Positions 16,144-25,523 are shown, numbered from the stretch's first letter. The stretch: DNA of 64,000 bases from Cohaesibacter gelatinilyticus (GCF_900215605.1 NZ_OBEL01000001.1:62001-126000); one strand, 5' to 3'. Made by a program: numbers and translations. The notes: generated from the sequence alone by a model not told the origin.

Positions 16144-16935
16144 ATGAAGAGTGATAGGCAAAAGAAAGCTATGCCGGCGACGGAAAAACAGCAGCAACAA
16201 GCCTCACAGGAGATGGTGATCAAGGAAGCCATGAAGCGGCGAATTCCCCAAAGTGGGGGTGATCGTGGCCGAGAGGTGCTTAACGCCCTGGTGGAGATCA
16301 TTGAGGCAGCAGGCTTGAAGGCTGGTGATCGATTGCCACCGGAAAAGGAACTTGCTCAATCTTTAGGGGTTGGGCGTTCCAGTATCCGTGAGGCTCTGAT
16401 GGCCTGGCAGCGTATGGGTATTGTGGTGCGCAACAAGGGAGCAGGGACGAGGCTGGTTGCCAAAGTGAGTTCGCAATCCGTTCAGCTTCCCTTGACCATA
16501 CAACTTGAGGCGGAGGGTTTGGCACGAACCTTGACTGTCCGGCGTCCGTTGGAGTTTGAGGCAACGCGCCTGGCCATTCAGAATGGCACGGAAAAAGACA
16601 TGCGCATCATCAGTGCCCGATGTGAAGAACTGATGGCTATTTTTGAAGCGGGCGAAAACTGGCATGAGGCGGATGCCCGCTTTCATGCTGCCATTCACGA
16701 TGCGTCTGGTAATCCCTTGTTCGGTCAGTTGATTCAGCAGCTGCATTCGGCGTTCCACGATGCGTATCAAGCGCCATTCGACAAACCTCAGATGGCAGAT
16801 CGAAGTATCCCGTTGCATCGGGATTTGGCGGATGCTGTGAAAACCCGGGATTGGGAAGCAGCCAAGCGAACCCTGCAAGAAATTTTTGCCATTTTAGAAG
16901 TCGAGGTTGCAAACACACTAGATGAAAATCGATAA
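16144..16935 (+). CDS. FadR-subfamily GntR transcriptional regulator
   Basis: A 263-residue repressor with an N-terminal winged helix (LPPEKELAQSLGVGRSSIRE, about residues 60-85) and an all-helical FCD ligand domain (RPLEFEATRLAIQNGTEK; metal-site style residues DARFHAAIHDASGN and HRDLADAV). It likely senses a sugar or sugar acid. Longer starts at 16108 (TTG) and 16126 exist, but the former overlaps the operator and the latter has AAGG too close. ATG 16144 has AGG about six bases upstream. The last 14 bases overlap the next gene, which implies translational coupling. Confidence 0.88.
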   Translation: MKSDRQKKAMPATEKQQQQASQEMVIKEAMKRRIPQSGGDRGREVLNALVEIIEAAGLKAGDRLPPEKELAQSLGVGRSSIREALMAWQRMGIVVRNKGAGTRLVAKVSSQSVQLPLTIQLEAEGLARTLTVRRPLEFEATRLAIQNGTEKDMRIISARCEELMAIFEAGENWHEADARFHAAIHDASGNPLFGQLIQQLHSAFHDAYQAPFDKPQMADRSIPLHRDLADAVKTRDWEAAKRTLQEIFAILEVEVANTLDENR

Positions 16936-18094
16936 GCACATAAGTGGAGAAGGGGCGTCTCTGGCTACTTTGTTGGCGGCAGCCTATGAGGACGGGTCGG
17001 GGAGTATCACGCCTCCCATATACCAGACTTCGCTGTTCAGCTTTGATAGCTTTCAGGCTTTTGAAGAAACAATGGCTGGACGGCGGCAGCAGGATCTTTA
17101 CACCCGTGTCACCAATCCCACAATTCATGTGTTCGAAGACATGATGGCCAAGGCCGAAGGCGGGGAGGAAGCCGTTGCCTTCTCCTCTGGAATGGCTGCC
17201 ATCAGCTCTACTCTATTTGCTTTTCTCCGTCCCGGAGATCGTGTTGCGTGCGTTGAAAATGTTTATCCAGACGCTTATCGCCTGTTTGAAAAAATTCTGC
17301 GTCCTTTTGGCGTCGAAGTCACCTATCACGCAGTGAGCGATTTTGAAGACAAGCCTGACCTTCTTAAAGGGTGTCGTATTGCCTATCTGGAAAGCCCGAA
17401 CAGCATGTTGTTGCAAGCCATGGACTTGGCCAAGGTTGCGGCCCATGCCCGTCTTCATGATGTTGTGACAGTGATTGATAATAGCTGGGCTACTCCTGTC
17501 TTTCAGAATCCTTTGGCGCATGGCATTGATATCGTTCTGCATTCGGCATCGAAATATATTTCGGGCCATTCAGATGTTGTCGCGGGTGTGGTGGTATCCA
17601 GCCATGACAAGATCAAGGCAATTCGGGAGCTTACCTTGCCGCTTTTCGGCGGCAAGCTGGCACCGTTTGAAGCCTGGCTTCTGATACGAGGGTTGCGATC
17701 CCTGCATGCCCGCATGAAACAGCATGAAGCCACAGCCAATCTGTTCATTGAGCGATTGTCCGCCCATCCCGCTGTGAAGACAGTCTGCTCTCCCGCCCCC
17801 AATAGTGTGCCGGGTTTGAGGGGACGCTCAGGTCTTATGACAATCGACTTTTCTCCGTCTGTCGGAATCGAAGGTCTTGTCGATGAGCTGAAATATTTCA
17901 AGCTGGGAGTGAGCTGGGGCGGATTTGAAAGTCTTGTGATGCCATCCAAAGTCGGCTTGGCCCAGAAGGGAGAACAGAATTCTCTGCAACGTTTTGAAGT
18001 GCCCGACACCATGGTGCGGGTGAGCGTTGGACTGGAGGATGCTGAGGATCTGTGGCGTGATTTTGCCACGGCATTGCAGGCAAGTCTCGATTAA
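16922..18094 (+). CDS. Cys/Met-metabolism PLP enzyme (cystathionine lyase/synthase family)
   Basis: A 390-residue fold-type I PLP enzyme of the cystathionine gamma-synthase/beta-lyase family. Motifs are LYTRVTNPTIHVFE (phosphate and substrate Tyr/Arg), SSGMAAISS near residue 88, VIDNSWATP near 184, and the PLP Lys211 in HSASKYISGHSD. The family performs beta- or gamma-elimination or replacement on Cys, cystathionine or homoserine esters. Its place inside a sugar-importer operon, starting 14 bases before the regulator ends and followed 40 bases later by the binding protein, is unusual and suggests that the imported compound carries an amino-acid or thioether part, or that the enzyme has a shifted specificity. 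Specificity cannot be read directly. Confidence 0.85.
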   Translation: MKIDKHISGEGASLATLLAAAYEDGSGSITPPIYQTSLFSFDSFQAFEETMAGRRQQDLYTRVTNPTIHVFEDMMAKAEGGEEAVAFSSGMAAISSTLFAFLRPGDRVACVENVYPDAYRLFEKILRPFGVEVTYHAVSDFEDKPDLLKGCRIAYLESPNSMLLQAMDLAKVAAHARLHDVVTVIDNSWATPVFQNPLAHGIDIVLHSASKYISGHSDVVAGVVVSSHDKIKAIRELTLPLFGGKLAPFEAWLLIRGLRSLHARMKQHEATANLFIERLSAHPAVKTVCSPAPNSVPGLRGRSGLMTIDFSPSVGIEGLVDELKYFKLGVSWGGFESLVMPSKVGLAQKGEQNSLQRFEVPDTMVRVSVGLEDAEDLWRDFATALQASLD

Positions 18095-18134
18095 GCAAGC
18101 GAACTTTAATCAACAAATAAACGTGGAGGAAAAA

Positions 18135-19397
18135 ATGCGAAAGATTGTCTTGGGATTGACAGCGGTGGCCACATTGATGGCCAGTTCGGCATTGGCCGAT
18201 ACCAAACTCAAGCTTGTAGAAGTGATCACCAGTCCTGCCCGGACTGAAACACTCAAGGCCATGGTTGCAGACTATGAAAAATCCAATCCCGGAGTAACCG
18301 TCGAGATCGTCTCCCTGCCTTGGGGGCAGGCCTTTGAGAAGCTGGCAACAATGGTGGCTGGTGGTGATGTGCCCGATGTTGTTGAAATGCCGGACAAATG
18401 GCAGGCGCTTTATGCAGGCGCTGGTAAATTGGCCAACCTGGAAGACAATATCAAAAACTGGAAACATGGTGCCACTCTGGGCGAGAAGACTTTGGCCATG
18501 GCTCGTCAGGCAGGTGGAACGGCTTACTCCATCCCTTATGGTTTCTACCTTCGCGCAATGTTCTATAACAAGAAATTGCTCAAGGAAGCGGGTGTTGCCA
18601 AACCTCCGGTTACAACAGCCGAATTCAAGGAAGCTGCTGCAAAGGTCTCCAAGCTGGACGGTAAATATGGATATTGCCTGCGCGGTGGCGGTGGTGGTTT
18701 GAATGCTTGGATGATGAGCGCTGCCGCCATGAATGGTTCCGGTAAATTCTTTGATGATGCAGGCAAAGCGACCATCAATCAGCCTGGTTCGGTCAAGGGG
18801 CTGCAATATTTGATGGATCTCTACAAGGATGGTTCGGCACCGAAGGATTCCGTCAATTGGGGCTTCAATGAAATCGTTGCGGGCTTCTACTCAGGAACCT
18901 GCGCTTTCCTTGATCAGGATCCGGATGCGTTGATCGCCATAGCCGAGCGGATGCCTGCAGAAGATTTCGCAGTAATCCCAATGCCAGTTGGTCCTGCCGG
19001 AAAAGCCTATCCGACAATCGGATTTGCAGGTTGGTCCATCTTTGAAACCACCAAACACAAGAGTGAAAGCTGGGCATTGTTGGCTCATCTGTCTGATCCC
19101 GAGAACAACAAGACCTGGGCACGCAAGGTTGGAGTTCTGCCAATTCATACCGGTGCAGAACAGGATCCATATTACAAGACAGAACAATTTGCCGGATGGT
19201 TCACCGAATTGAACAGTTCCAAATATCAACCTTTGATCTTGCCATCCTATCTGGAAGGATTTGGTTATTTCGCAAGTACCCTTGCATTGGAAAGCAGTCA
19301 GCAAGCTTTGCTGGGAGAAATCAGCGCGCAGGAGCTTGCCGACAAATGGGCGGAGTTTTTGACCGCCGAATATGCCAAATGGAAAGCCAAACAATAA
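18135..19397 (+). CDS. ABC transporter sugar-binding protein
   Basis: A 420-residue periplasmic extracellular solute-binding protein of the MalE/UgpB type (family 1). The signal peptide MRKIVLGLTAVATLMASSALA is cut before ADTKLK or just after, and MVAGGDVPDVVEMPDKW is characteristic of sugar binders. ATG 18135 follows GGAGGA; the frame also runs upstream into the preceding gene and that part is discounted. It captures the substrate for the two permeases and ATPase that follow. A strong intercistronic hairpin separates it from the permeases, usual where the binding protein is made in excess. The substrate is unknown but should link to the isomerase and PLP lyase of this locus. Confidence 0.9.
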   Translation: MRKIVLGLTAVATLMASSALADTKLKLVEVITSPARTETLKAMVADYEKSNPGVTVEIVSLPWGQAFEKLATMVAGGDVPDVVEMPDKWQALYAGAGKLANLEDNIKNWKHGATLGEKTLAMARQAGGTAYSIPYGFYLRAMFYNKKLLKEAGVAKPPVTTAEFKEAAAKVSKLDGKYGYCLRGGGGGLNAWMMSAAAMNGSGKFFDDAGKATINQPGSVKGLQYLMDLYKDGSAPKDSVNWGFNEIVAGFYSGTCAFLDQDPDALIAIAERMPAEDFAVIPMPVGPAGKAYPTIGFAGWSIFETTKHKSESWALLAHLSDPENNKTWARKVGVLPIHTGAEQDPYYKTEQFAGWFTELNSSKYQPLILPSYLEGFGYFASTLALESSQQALLGEISAQELADKWAEFLTAEYAKWKAKQ

Positions 19398-19422
19398 GCT
19401 GATTGGCTGGTTCTAAAGAACA

Positions 19423-19476
19423 GGGCTCCTGAAGGATAATGCTTTTCAATCAAGAAAGCACCCATATCAGGGGCCC
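19423..19476 (+). other. intercistronic hairpin between binding protein and permease
   Basis: GGGCTCCTGA (19423-19432) pairs with TCAGGGGCCC (19467-19476), and an inner stem TGCTTTTC/GAAAGCA (19440-19460) extends it. No T run follows. Such structures protect the 5' part of the mRNA or cause partial termination, giving more binding protein than permease. Confidence 0.65.
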
Positions 19477-19511
19477 ATTCAGTCCTTGCATAGATCAATA
19501 GATGGTTTGCC

Positions 19512-20477
19512 ATGACGGATATGAACACTCACCTCCCGCCTGCCGATGCATCGGATCCAACCAAGAATAATTCGCCACAAAAGACCAAGGGTCTTGGATT
19601 GTCGTTGTCTTATTTTCTTGAACCCTATCTCTATTTGTCTCCGGCTTTGTTGTTGATTGGTCTGGTGATCCTGGTGCCATTGGTTATCGGAGTTTCCTAT
19701 TCATTCCAATCCATCGCTCTGTTGCAACCCTTCAAAACCGGTTGGATTGGTCTGGACAATTATCGTGCCCTTTTCACAGATGCGAAATTCCTGGTGGCGA
19801 TCAAGAATACTTTTTGGTGGACTCTCTATTGCGTAACCTTGCAATTTTTGCTCGGCCTTGGCCTTGCGATGCTGCTTAATACCAAGTTTCATGGCAAGAA
19901 GCTGATCCAGGCGCTTGTTTTTCTGCCTTGGGCTGTGCCGAGCCTGTTGTCTGCGCTCACCTGGGCCTGGTTATTCAATCCGGTCATTGGGCCTTTGCCG
20001 CATTGGTTGGCGGCCCTGGGTATTCTGGCTGAACCCTTCAATATTCTGGGTGACAAGGATTTGGCTCTCTGGGGGCCGATTGTGGCCAATATCTGGTTTG
20101 GTATTCCTTTTTTCGCCATCACTCTTCTAGCGGCGCTGCAATCCATTCCAGCTGATATGTATGAAGCTGCTGATATCGATGGTGCGACATCATGGCAGCG
20201 TTTCACGAAAATCACCTTGCCATTCCTGGCACCGATGATCGCGATCACGGTTATGTTGCGGACCATTTGGATCGCCAATTTTGCCGATCTGATTTACGTC
20301 ATGACCGGAGGTGGTCCGGCCAATTCCACCCAAATTTTGTCATCCTACATTTTCACGACAGCTTTCCGGAAACTTGATTTCGGTTATGCCTCGGCAGTTG
20401 CTGTCGTCCTGCTGCTTCTGATGCTGCTTTATGCTGCTATCCTTCTGAAAATGCGGAAGAAACTGGTGAAGGTATGA
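19512..20477 (+). CDS. ABC sugar permease, MalF/UgpA type
   Basis: A 321-residue inner-membrane permease with about six transmembrane helices (first near residues 40-65: LSPALLLIGLVILVPLVIGV). The EAA loop that docks the ATPase is EAADIDGATSWQRFTKITLP near residue 218. The N-terminal 30 residues are hydrophilic. The ribosome site before ATG 19512 is weak, and ATG 19521 is an alternative. Its stop overlaps the next permease start by four bases (ATGA). Confidence 0.9.
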   Translation: MTDMNTHLPPADASDPTKNNSPQKTKGLGLSLSYFLEPYLYLSPALLLIGLVILVPLVIGVSYSFQSIALLQPFKTGWIGLDNYRALFTDAKFLVAIKNTFWWTLYCVTLQFLLGLGLAMLLNTKFHGKKLIQALVFLPWAVPSLLSALTWAWLFNPVIGPLPHWLAALGILAEPFNILGDKDLALWGPIVANIWFGIPFFAITLLAALQSIPADMYEAADIDGATSWQRFTKITLPFLAPMIAITVMLRTIWIANFADLIYVMTGGGPANSTQILSSYIFTTAFRKLDFGYASAVAVVLLLLMLLYAAILLKMRKKLVKV

Positions 20478-21322
20478 AAATGCTTGATAGAAACATCACG
20501 AATGGTTTGGCTGTGGTCGGTAAATATGGCGCTCTGGCCTGCTATGTTGCTTTTGCCATGTTGCCGCTATATTGGCTTTTGAAAATCAGTCTGACACCGG
20601 ATCAACTGGTATTTACGGAAGGCACTGCCCTGTGGCCCAGTGCTTTGACCTTGGAGAATTTCCAATCGGTTATCTTCTATAGCGATTTCATGGCCTATTT
20701 CAAAAACAGCATCCTGGTTTCTCTGGGCACTGCATTGATCACCACTTTGGTGGCCACCGCAGCTGGATATGCCTTCTCGCGCTTTCATTTTGCTGGTAAG
20801 AATTTGATCATCGTGGCCATGTTGCTGACGCAGATGTTTCCGCTCCTTATGATCATCTCTCCCATCTACAAGATTTTTGCCTCTCTGGGGCTGCTGAATA
20901 CGCTGACCAGTCTGATCATCGCCTATACGGCGTTCAATGTTCCTTTCGCTACCTTCCTGATGCAGTCCTTCTTCGACGGTATCCCGCAAGATCTGGAAGA
21001 GGCGGCCATGACAGATGGAGCAACACGGTTTCAGGCATTGCGCAAGGTTATCTTTCCGCTAACCTTGCCGGGACTTGCGGCAACACTGGGCTTTGTGTTT
21101 ACCGCAGCTTGGAGTGAACTCCTGTTCGCCCTGATGCTTATCAGTTCCAACGATACCATGACTTTCCCGGTCGGTTTGCTGACATTCGTTTCGAAATTCT
21201 CGGTTGACTGGGGGCAGATGATGGCCGCAGGGGTCTTGGCCCTTATTCCGAGCTGTTTATTCTTCATCTTCATTCAACGATACCTTGTCCAGGGCCTGAC
21301 CTCTGGCGCAGTAAAAGGATAA
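20474..21322 (+). CDS. ABC sugar permease, MalG/UgpE type
   Basis: A 282-residue inner-membrane permease, partner of the preceding gene, with about six helices and the EAA loop EEAAMTDGATRFQALRKVIF near residue 175. The sequence MLTQMFPLLMIISPIYKIF is typical of the MalG group. The start overlaps the MalF-type stop by four bases, so translation is coupled. Together the two form the channel of the importer. Confidence 0.9.
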   Translation: MKMLDRNITNGLAVVGKYGALACYVAFAMLPLYWLLKISLTPDQLVFTEGTALWPSALTLENFQSVIFYSDFMAYFKNSILVSLGTALITTLVATAAGYAFSRFHFAGKNLIIVAMLLTQMFPLLMIISPIYKIFASLGLLNTLTSLIIAYTAFNVPFATFLMQSFFDGIPQDLEEAAMTDGATRFQALRKVIFPLTLPGLAATLGFVFTAAWSELLFALMLISSNDTMTFPVGLLTFVSKFSVDWGQMMAAGVLALIPSCLFFIFIQRYLVQGLTSGAVKG

Positions 21323-21331
21323 GACTGTCCG

Positions 21332-22399
21332 ATGGCTTCTATTCAACTTCAGGATATCGCAAAATCCTATGGCGCTGTCGAAGTTCTGCGCAATATCGAC
21401 CTCAGCATTGAGGAGGGAGAATTCATCGTCCTGGTAGGACCGTCCGGTTGCGGGAAGTCCACGTTGCTGCGGATGATTGCCGGATTGGAACCAATTACTT
21501 CTGGCGATATGTTTATCGGTAATGAATGGGTGAATGAGTTACGTCCCCGGGACCGTGACATTGCCATGGTATTCCAGTCCTATGCGCTCTATCCGCATAT
21601 GAGCGTCGAACGCAATATGGGCTTCAGTCTCGAAATCCGCGGTGAAGACAAGGCTGAGCGGAAAAAACGGGTGCAGGAAGCGGCTAGAATTCTGGGCTTG
21701 GAACCCTATCTGGATCGTTTGCCCAAGGCTTTGTCTGGTGGGCAGCGTCAGCGTGTTGCAATGGGCAGGGCCATCGTGCGTGACCCCAAAGCCTTCCTGT
21801 TTGATGAACCTTTGTCAAATCTGGATGCTGCTTTGCGGGTGGAAATGCGACTTGAAATTGCCAAGATGCATAAGCGGCTCTCCGCCACCATGATCTATGT
21901 GACCCATGATCAGGTGGAGGCGTTGACACTCGCCGACAGGATCGTAGTCATGAATAATGGTGATATACAGCAGATTGGTACTCCAATGGAGCTCTATGCG
22001 CGTCCAGCCAATCTGTTCGTGGCGCAGTTCCTTGGGTCTCCGACAATGAATATCATTCAGAAAGAGGCCTTGTCCTCATCATTGATCGAGATGCTTGTCC
22101 CCGCTGATATCCGAGATAGCGTGACAAAACTCGGAATACGTCCCGAACATGTCCAGATTGTACAATCCTCCGACCAGGAAGCGGAAGACGGCCATATCAC
22201 CGGTAAGGTGGTGGTTGTGGAGCATCTTGGTTCAGATGCCAACATTTATCTTGATTTGGGGAACCAGAGGCAATTCCTTGTTCGCCATCATGGTGATCTG
22301 GAGGTTGCGAGTGGCACCGAACTAAAGGTTCGCTTTGATCTCGAAAAGCTTCACTACTTCGACAATCAGGGCCATGCGGTGCACCAGCCATTCTTATGA
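21332..22399 (+). CDS. ABC transporter ATP-binding protein, MsmK/UgpC type
   Basis: A 355-residue ATPase that powers the sugar importer. Walker A GPSGCGKST is at residues 36-44, the signature LSGGQRQRVAMGRA follows, Walker B is FLFDEPLSNLD, and the switch His is in YVTHDQVEA. The C-terminal third is the TOBE/MalK regulatory domain (LGIRPEHVQIV). It lies nine bases after the second permease and is the last gene of the operon, before a strong bidirectional terminator. Confidence 0.93.
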   Translation: MASIQLQDIAKSYGAVEVLRNIDLSIEEGEFIVLVGPSGCGKSTLLRMIAGLEPITSGDMFIGNEWVNELRPRDRDIAMVFQSYALYPHMSVERNMGFSLEIRGEDKAERKKRVQEAARILGLEPYLDRLPKALSGGQRQRVAMGRAIVRDPKAFLFDEPLSNLDAALRVEMRLEIAKMHKRLSATMIYVTHDQVEALTLADRIVVMNNGDIQQIGTPMELYARPANLFVAQFLGSPTMNIIQKEALSSSLIEMLVPADIRDSVTKLGIRPEHVQIVQSSDQEAEDGHITGKVVVVEHLGSDANIYLDLGNQRQFLVRHHGDLEVASGTELKVRFDLEKLHYFDNQGHAVHQPFL

Positions 22400-22447
22400 A
22401 CGGGTGATGTCAAAGACTGTAGTCTGATTGTGATGGCCAAATATAAC

Positions 22448-22480
22448 AAAAGACAGGCCGCTCAACGCGGCCTGTCTTTT
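22448..22480. terminator. strong bidirectional terminator
   Basis: A perfect 14-bp stem (AAAAGACAGGCCGC against GCGGCCTGTCTTTT) with the 5-base loop TCAAC sits between the convergent ABC operon and the AceE-like gene, with T tracts on both strands, so it can end both transcripts. Confidence 0.93.
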
Positions 22481-22491
22481 GTTTGTCTGTC

Positions 22492-24873
22492 TTAAAGAGA
22501 AGCAGCAATACCTTGTTTGATCCTGCCACCCACTGACAATCCTTCGACTTTCTCAACGATGGAAGCGGCATCAATGCCGTGATGGCGATACAGATCGCCA
22601 ATCGAACCGGTCTGGCCGAAATGCTCGACACCAAGCGAGATGGTTTGATGTCCGATAACAGAACCGAGCCAGGCCAAGGTCGCCGGATGCCCATCAATGA
22701 TTGTCACAATCTTGCAATGGTTTGGTAAATCGCCCAGCAATTGCTCCGCATGGGAGGCAGCATTGATATTGCCACGTGCCCGCGCCCGTTGCGCAGCTGT
22801 CCAGCCCGCATTCAACCGATCTGCGGAGGTAACCGCCAGCACACCGATGTCTCTTCTTGCCTCGGCAATAGCCCCTGCGGCCTTGATAGCCTCGGATGCA
22901 ACAGCACCTTGATAAGCAATCACGATATCGCAATTGGGCCCGGGTTTGCGGAGCCAGTAGGCACCGTCCACGGCACCTTGACGAAAGGCATCATCAGCCC
23001 GTTTGACCGGTTGTTCTATCGGGTTGGTGGTTAGGCGCAGATAGACGGAGCCGCCGGTTTCATCTCGCAGCCATGTGCGCTCGTCAGGATCATTGTCTCC
23101 ATCACGCTGCATGTAATCAAAGGCCCATTCCATGATCACGGCCAGCTCATCGGCAAAGGCTGGCTCGAATGATGCCAGTCCGTCCTGACTCATGCCGATC
23201 AGTGGGGTGCCAACTGATTGGTGTGCCCCACCTTCCGGTGCAAGGGTCACACCGGACGGTGTGCCGACAATCATGAAGCGGGCATCCTGATAGCAGGCAT
23301 AATTGAGTGCATCCAAACCACGACACACGAACGGATCATAGACTGTTCCAATTGGGATAAGTCGTTTGCCGAACAGTGAATGAGACAGCCCCGCAGCGCC
23401 CAGCAGCAGAAACAGGTTCATTTCTGCAATTCCCAACTCGATATGCTGACCGGATGGATCAAATACCCATTTGGCGGTGGAGGGGATGCGATGCTCAATG
23501 AAGGCATCTTTCTGGGCTTCGCGTGCAAACAATTTGCGGCGATTGACCCATGGGCCAAGCTGGGTGGTGCCCGTCACATCAGGAGAGGTTGTGACGATAC
23601 GGCTGGCCAACTCGCTATCTCCTTTGGAAAGATCATCAAGAATCTTGCCAAAAGCTGCTTGTGTCGATGTGGCGCGATCAGCGTTCAACTCGATAGCGGG
23701 GACTGCGAGCTTTTTATCGTGGTAAACCCGGCGACCTTTGGAGAAGAACGGTACCTGATCAAGAGCGGCTTTGAAGGCATCAACATCCTTGATGGTTGCG
23801 AATGGCTCCCACTCTTCGCCTTTGGCTACGCCCATATGGGCCTGCCATTCTTCCATTTGGGTCTTGTTCATCAAGCCACCATGATTGTCCTTATGTCCGG
23901 CAATCGGTGTGCCCCAACCCTTGATGGTATAGGCCAGAAAACAGGTTGGGCGATCATGATCAATGGAAGCAAAGACATCGGCCATGGTGGTCACGCAATT
24001 TCCGCCGAGATTTTCCATCAAGTCAGCGAGTTCTTCATCGCTGCGTTTTTCAATCAGCGCACTGACATCGCCCTGATCACCCAGATCATCCATCAGGCGT
24101 TTGCGCCAGACAGCACCACCCATGAAAGTGAGAGCGGAATAATCCTGATTGGGGCAGGCATCGATCCAGTTTTTCAGCTTCTTGCCGCCCGGTTCATCAA
24201 AGGCTTCTTGCTGCAGTTTGCCATATTTGACGCGCACAACATCCCAGCCAAAGGCATCAAAGATTTTCTCAACGCGCTCGAAAAGGCCTTCGCGCACGAT
24301 GCCATCCAGTGACTGGCGATTGTAGTCGATGATCCACCAGCAGTTACGCAGATCATTCTTCCAGCCTTCCTGAAGGCATTCATAGACGTTGCCTTCATCC
24401 AGTTCGGCATCTCCGACCAAGGCAATCATGCGTCCAAGCTTCTGCTTCTGCCCCCAGTTTTTGGCTTTGATGTAATCCTGAATGAGGGAAGCGAAGCTGG
24501 TAATCGCAACACCCAAGCCGACGGAACCGGTAGAAAAATCTACGTCGTCAGCATCTTTGGTACGGGAAGGGTAGGATTGGACACCACCAAAGCCGCGAAA
24601 ATTCTCCATTTGCTCGCGCTCAAGATTACCCATCAGATAATGCATGGCGTGAAAGATAGGAGAGGCATGAGGCTTCACTGCAACCCGATCTTCGGGTTTC
24701 AACGATGAGAAATACAACGCCGTCATGATGGACACCATGGAGGCGGAGCTCGCCTGATGACCGCCAACCTTGATGTCATCGACCTTGGGACGAATATGGT
24801 TGGCATGATGGATCATCCAGTGTGATAGCCACAAAAGCCGCTGCTCAATGGTTTTGAGATTTTGTTTTTCCAT
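22492..24873 (-). CDS. AceE-like/transketolase-type thiamine-diphosphate enzyme
   Basis: A 793-residue ThDP-dependent enzyme resembling homodimeric pyruvate dehydrogenase E1 (AceE, usually about 880 residues) and transketolases. The ThDP/metal motif is GDAELDEGNVYE (154-165) ending at Asn185 in IIDYNRQSLDG, which mirrors the AceE NLQRLDG segment. HANHIRP and GGHQASSASM near residues 23-46 are AceE-like too. It is about 90 residues shorter than AceE and has no lipoyl-complex genes beside it, so oxidation through a partner E2 is uncertain. GGAGGAGG precedes its ATG. It is divergent from an Lrp regulator, 109-121 bases away, which suggests amino-acid-responsive control. Confidence 0.8.
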   Translation of the reverse strand: MEKQNLKTIEQRLLWLSHWMIHHANHIRPKVDDIKVGGHQASSASMVSIMTALYFSSLKPEDRVAVKPHASPIFHAMHYLMGNLEREQMENFRGFGGVQSYPSRTKDADDVDFSTGSVGLGVAITSFASLIQDYIKAKNWGQKQKLGRMIALVGDAELDEGNVYECLQEGWKNDLRNCWWIIDYNRQSLDGIVREGLFERVEKIFDAFGWDVVRVKYGKLQQEAFDEPGGKKLKNWIDACPNQDYSALTFMGGAVWRKRLMDDLGDQGDVSALIEKRSDEELADLMENLGGNCVTTMADVFASIDHDRPTCFLAYTIKGWGTPIAGHKDNHGGLMNKTQMEEWQAHMGVAKGEEWEPFATIKDVDAFKAALDQVPFFSKGRRVYHDKKLAVPAIELNADRATSTQAAFGKILDDLSKGDSELASRIVTTSPDVTGTTQLGPWVNRRKLFAREAQKDAFIEHRIPSTAKWVFDPSGQHIELGIAEMNLFLLLGAAGLSHSLFGKRLIPIGTVYDPFVCRGLDALNYACYQDARFMIVGTPSGVTLAPEGGAHQSVGTPLIGMSQDGLASFEPAFADELAVIMEWAFDYMQRDGDNDPDERTWLRDETGGSVYLRLTTNPIEQPVKRADDAFRQGAVDGAYWLRKPGPNCDIVIAYQGAVASEAIKAAGAIAEARRDIGVLAVTSADRLNAGWTAAQRARARGNINAASHAEQLLGDLPNHCKIVTIIDGHPATLAWLGSVIGHQTISLGVEHFGQTGSIGDLYRHHGIDAASIVEKVEGLSVGGRIKQGIAASL

Positions 24874-24994
24874 GCGGACCTCCTCCAGAATTCTGATTTT
24901 GGGCTAGAATATCTCGCTCCAATTGGTTTTATCTGGCTTTTTCAGCTGAGATTTGCGATAAAATTAGCGGTTATAACTCCAAATGGTCTTATTG

Positions 24995-25465
24995 ATGGCA
25001 GAAATTGCTCAACTTGATTCTTTTGATACGCAAATCTTGCGCGCTTTGCGCGGTGATGGTCGGCTGTCGGTCCAAAATTTGTCCGAGCTGATTGGCCTCA
25101 GCCCCACGCCAACAGCGCGCCGTCTCAAACGGTTGGAAGAAACGGGTGTAATCAGGGGATATAGCGCCCTTATTGATGAAGTTGCACTGGGATATACGGT
25201 GACGGTCTTTGTCTCGGTTCAACTGGATAGACAGGTCGATGATGCCCTCGCCAGATTTGAGGCGGCTGTTGAGGCGTTTCCCGAGGTGGTCGATTGTTGG
25301 CTGATGACTGGCAATCGAGATTATATGATGCGCGTGGTTACATCTGATCTCAAGGAGTTCGAGCATTTTCTTGTACGGCAATTGACCAAAGTGCCTGGAG
25401 TATCCACCATTGAAAGCTCTATTCCCTTGCGACGTGTGAAGGATGGGCAGGCACGTATGCTGTAA
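24995..25465 (+). CDS. Lrp/AsnC-family transcriptional regulator
   Basis: A 156-residue regulator with an N-terminal helix-turn-helix (LSVQNLSELIGLSPTPTARR) and a C-terminal RAM ligand-binding domain (VDCWLMTGNRDYMMRVV; VPGVSTIESSIPL). Such proteins sense amino acids as octamers or hexadecamers. ATG 24995 (MAEIAQLD) gives the usual short lead before the LD..D motif; ATG 24983 is also open, and neither has a clear ribosome site. It is divergent from the AceE-like gene, its likely target. Confidence 0.9.
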   Translation: MAEIAQLDSFDTQILRALRGDGRLSVQNLSELIGLSPTPTARRLKRLEETGVIRGYSALIDEVALGYTVTVFVSVQLDRQVDDALARFEAAVEAFPEVVDCWLMTGNRDYMMRVVTSDLKEFEHFLVRQLTKVPGVSTIESSIPLRRVKDGQARML

Positions 25466-25523
25466 ATACCTGGCTTTATCCCGCATAGATGGCTTTGGAT
25501 CTAACGAATGGAAATGGTGATAT

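Noticed and set aside
23380-24312. 310-codon frame opposite the AceE-like gene
   Set aside because: It is an antisense shadow; the opposite strand carries intact ThDP motifs.
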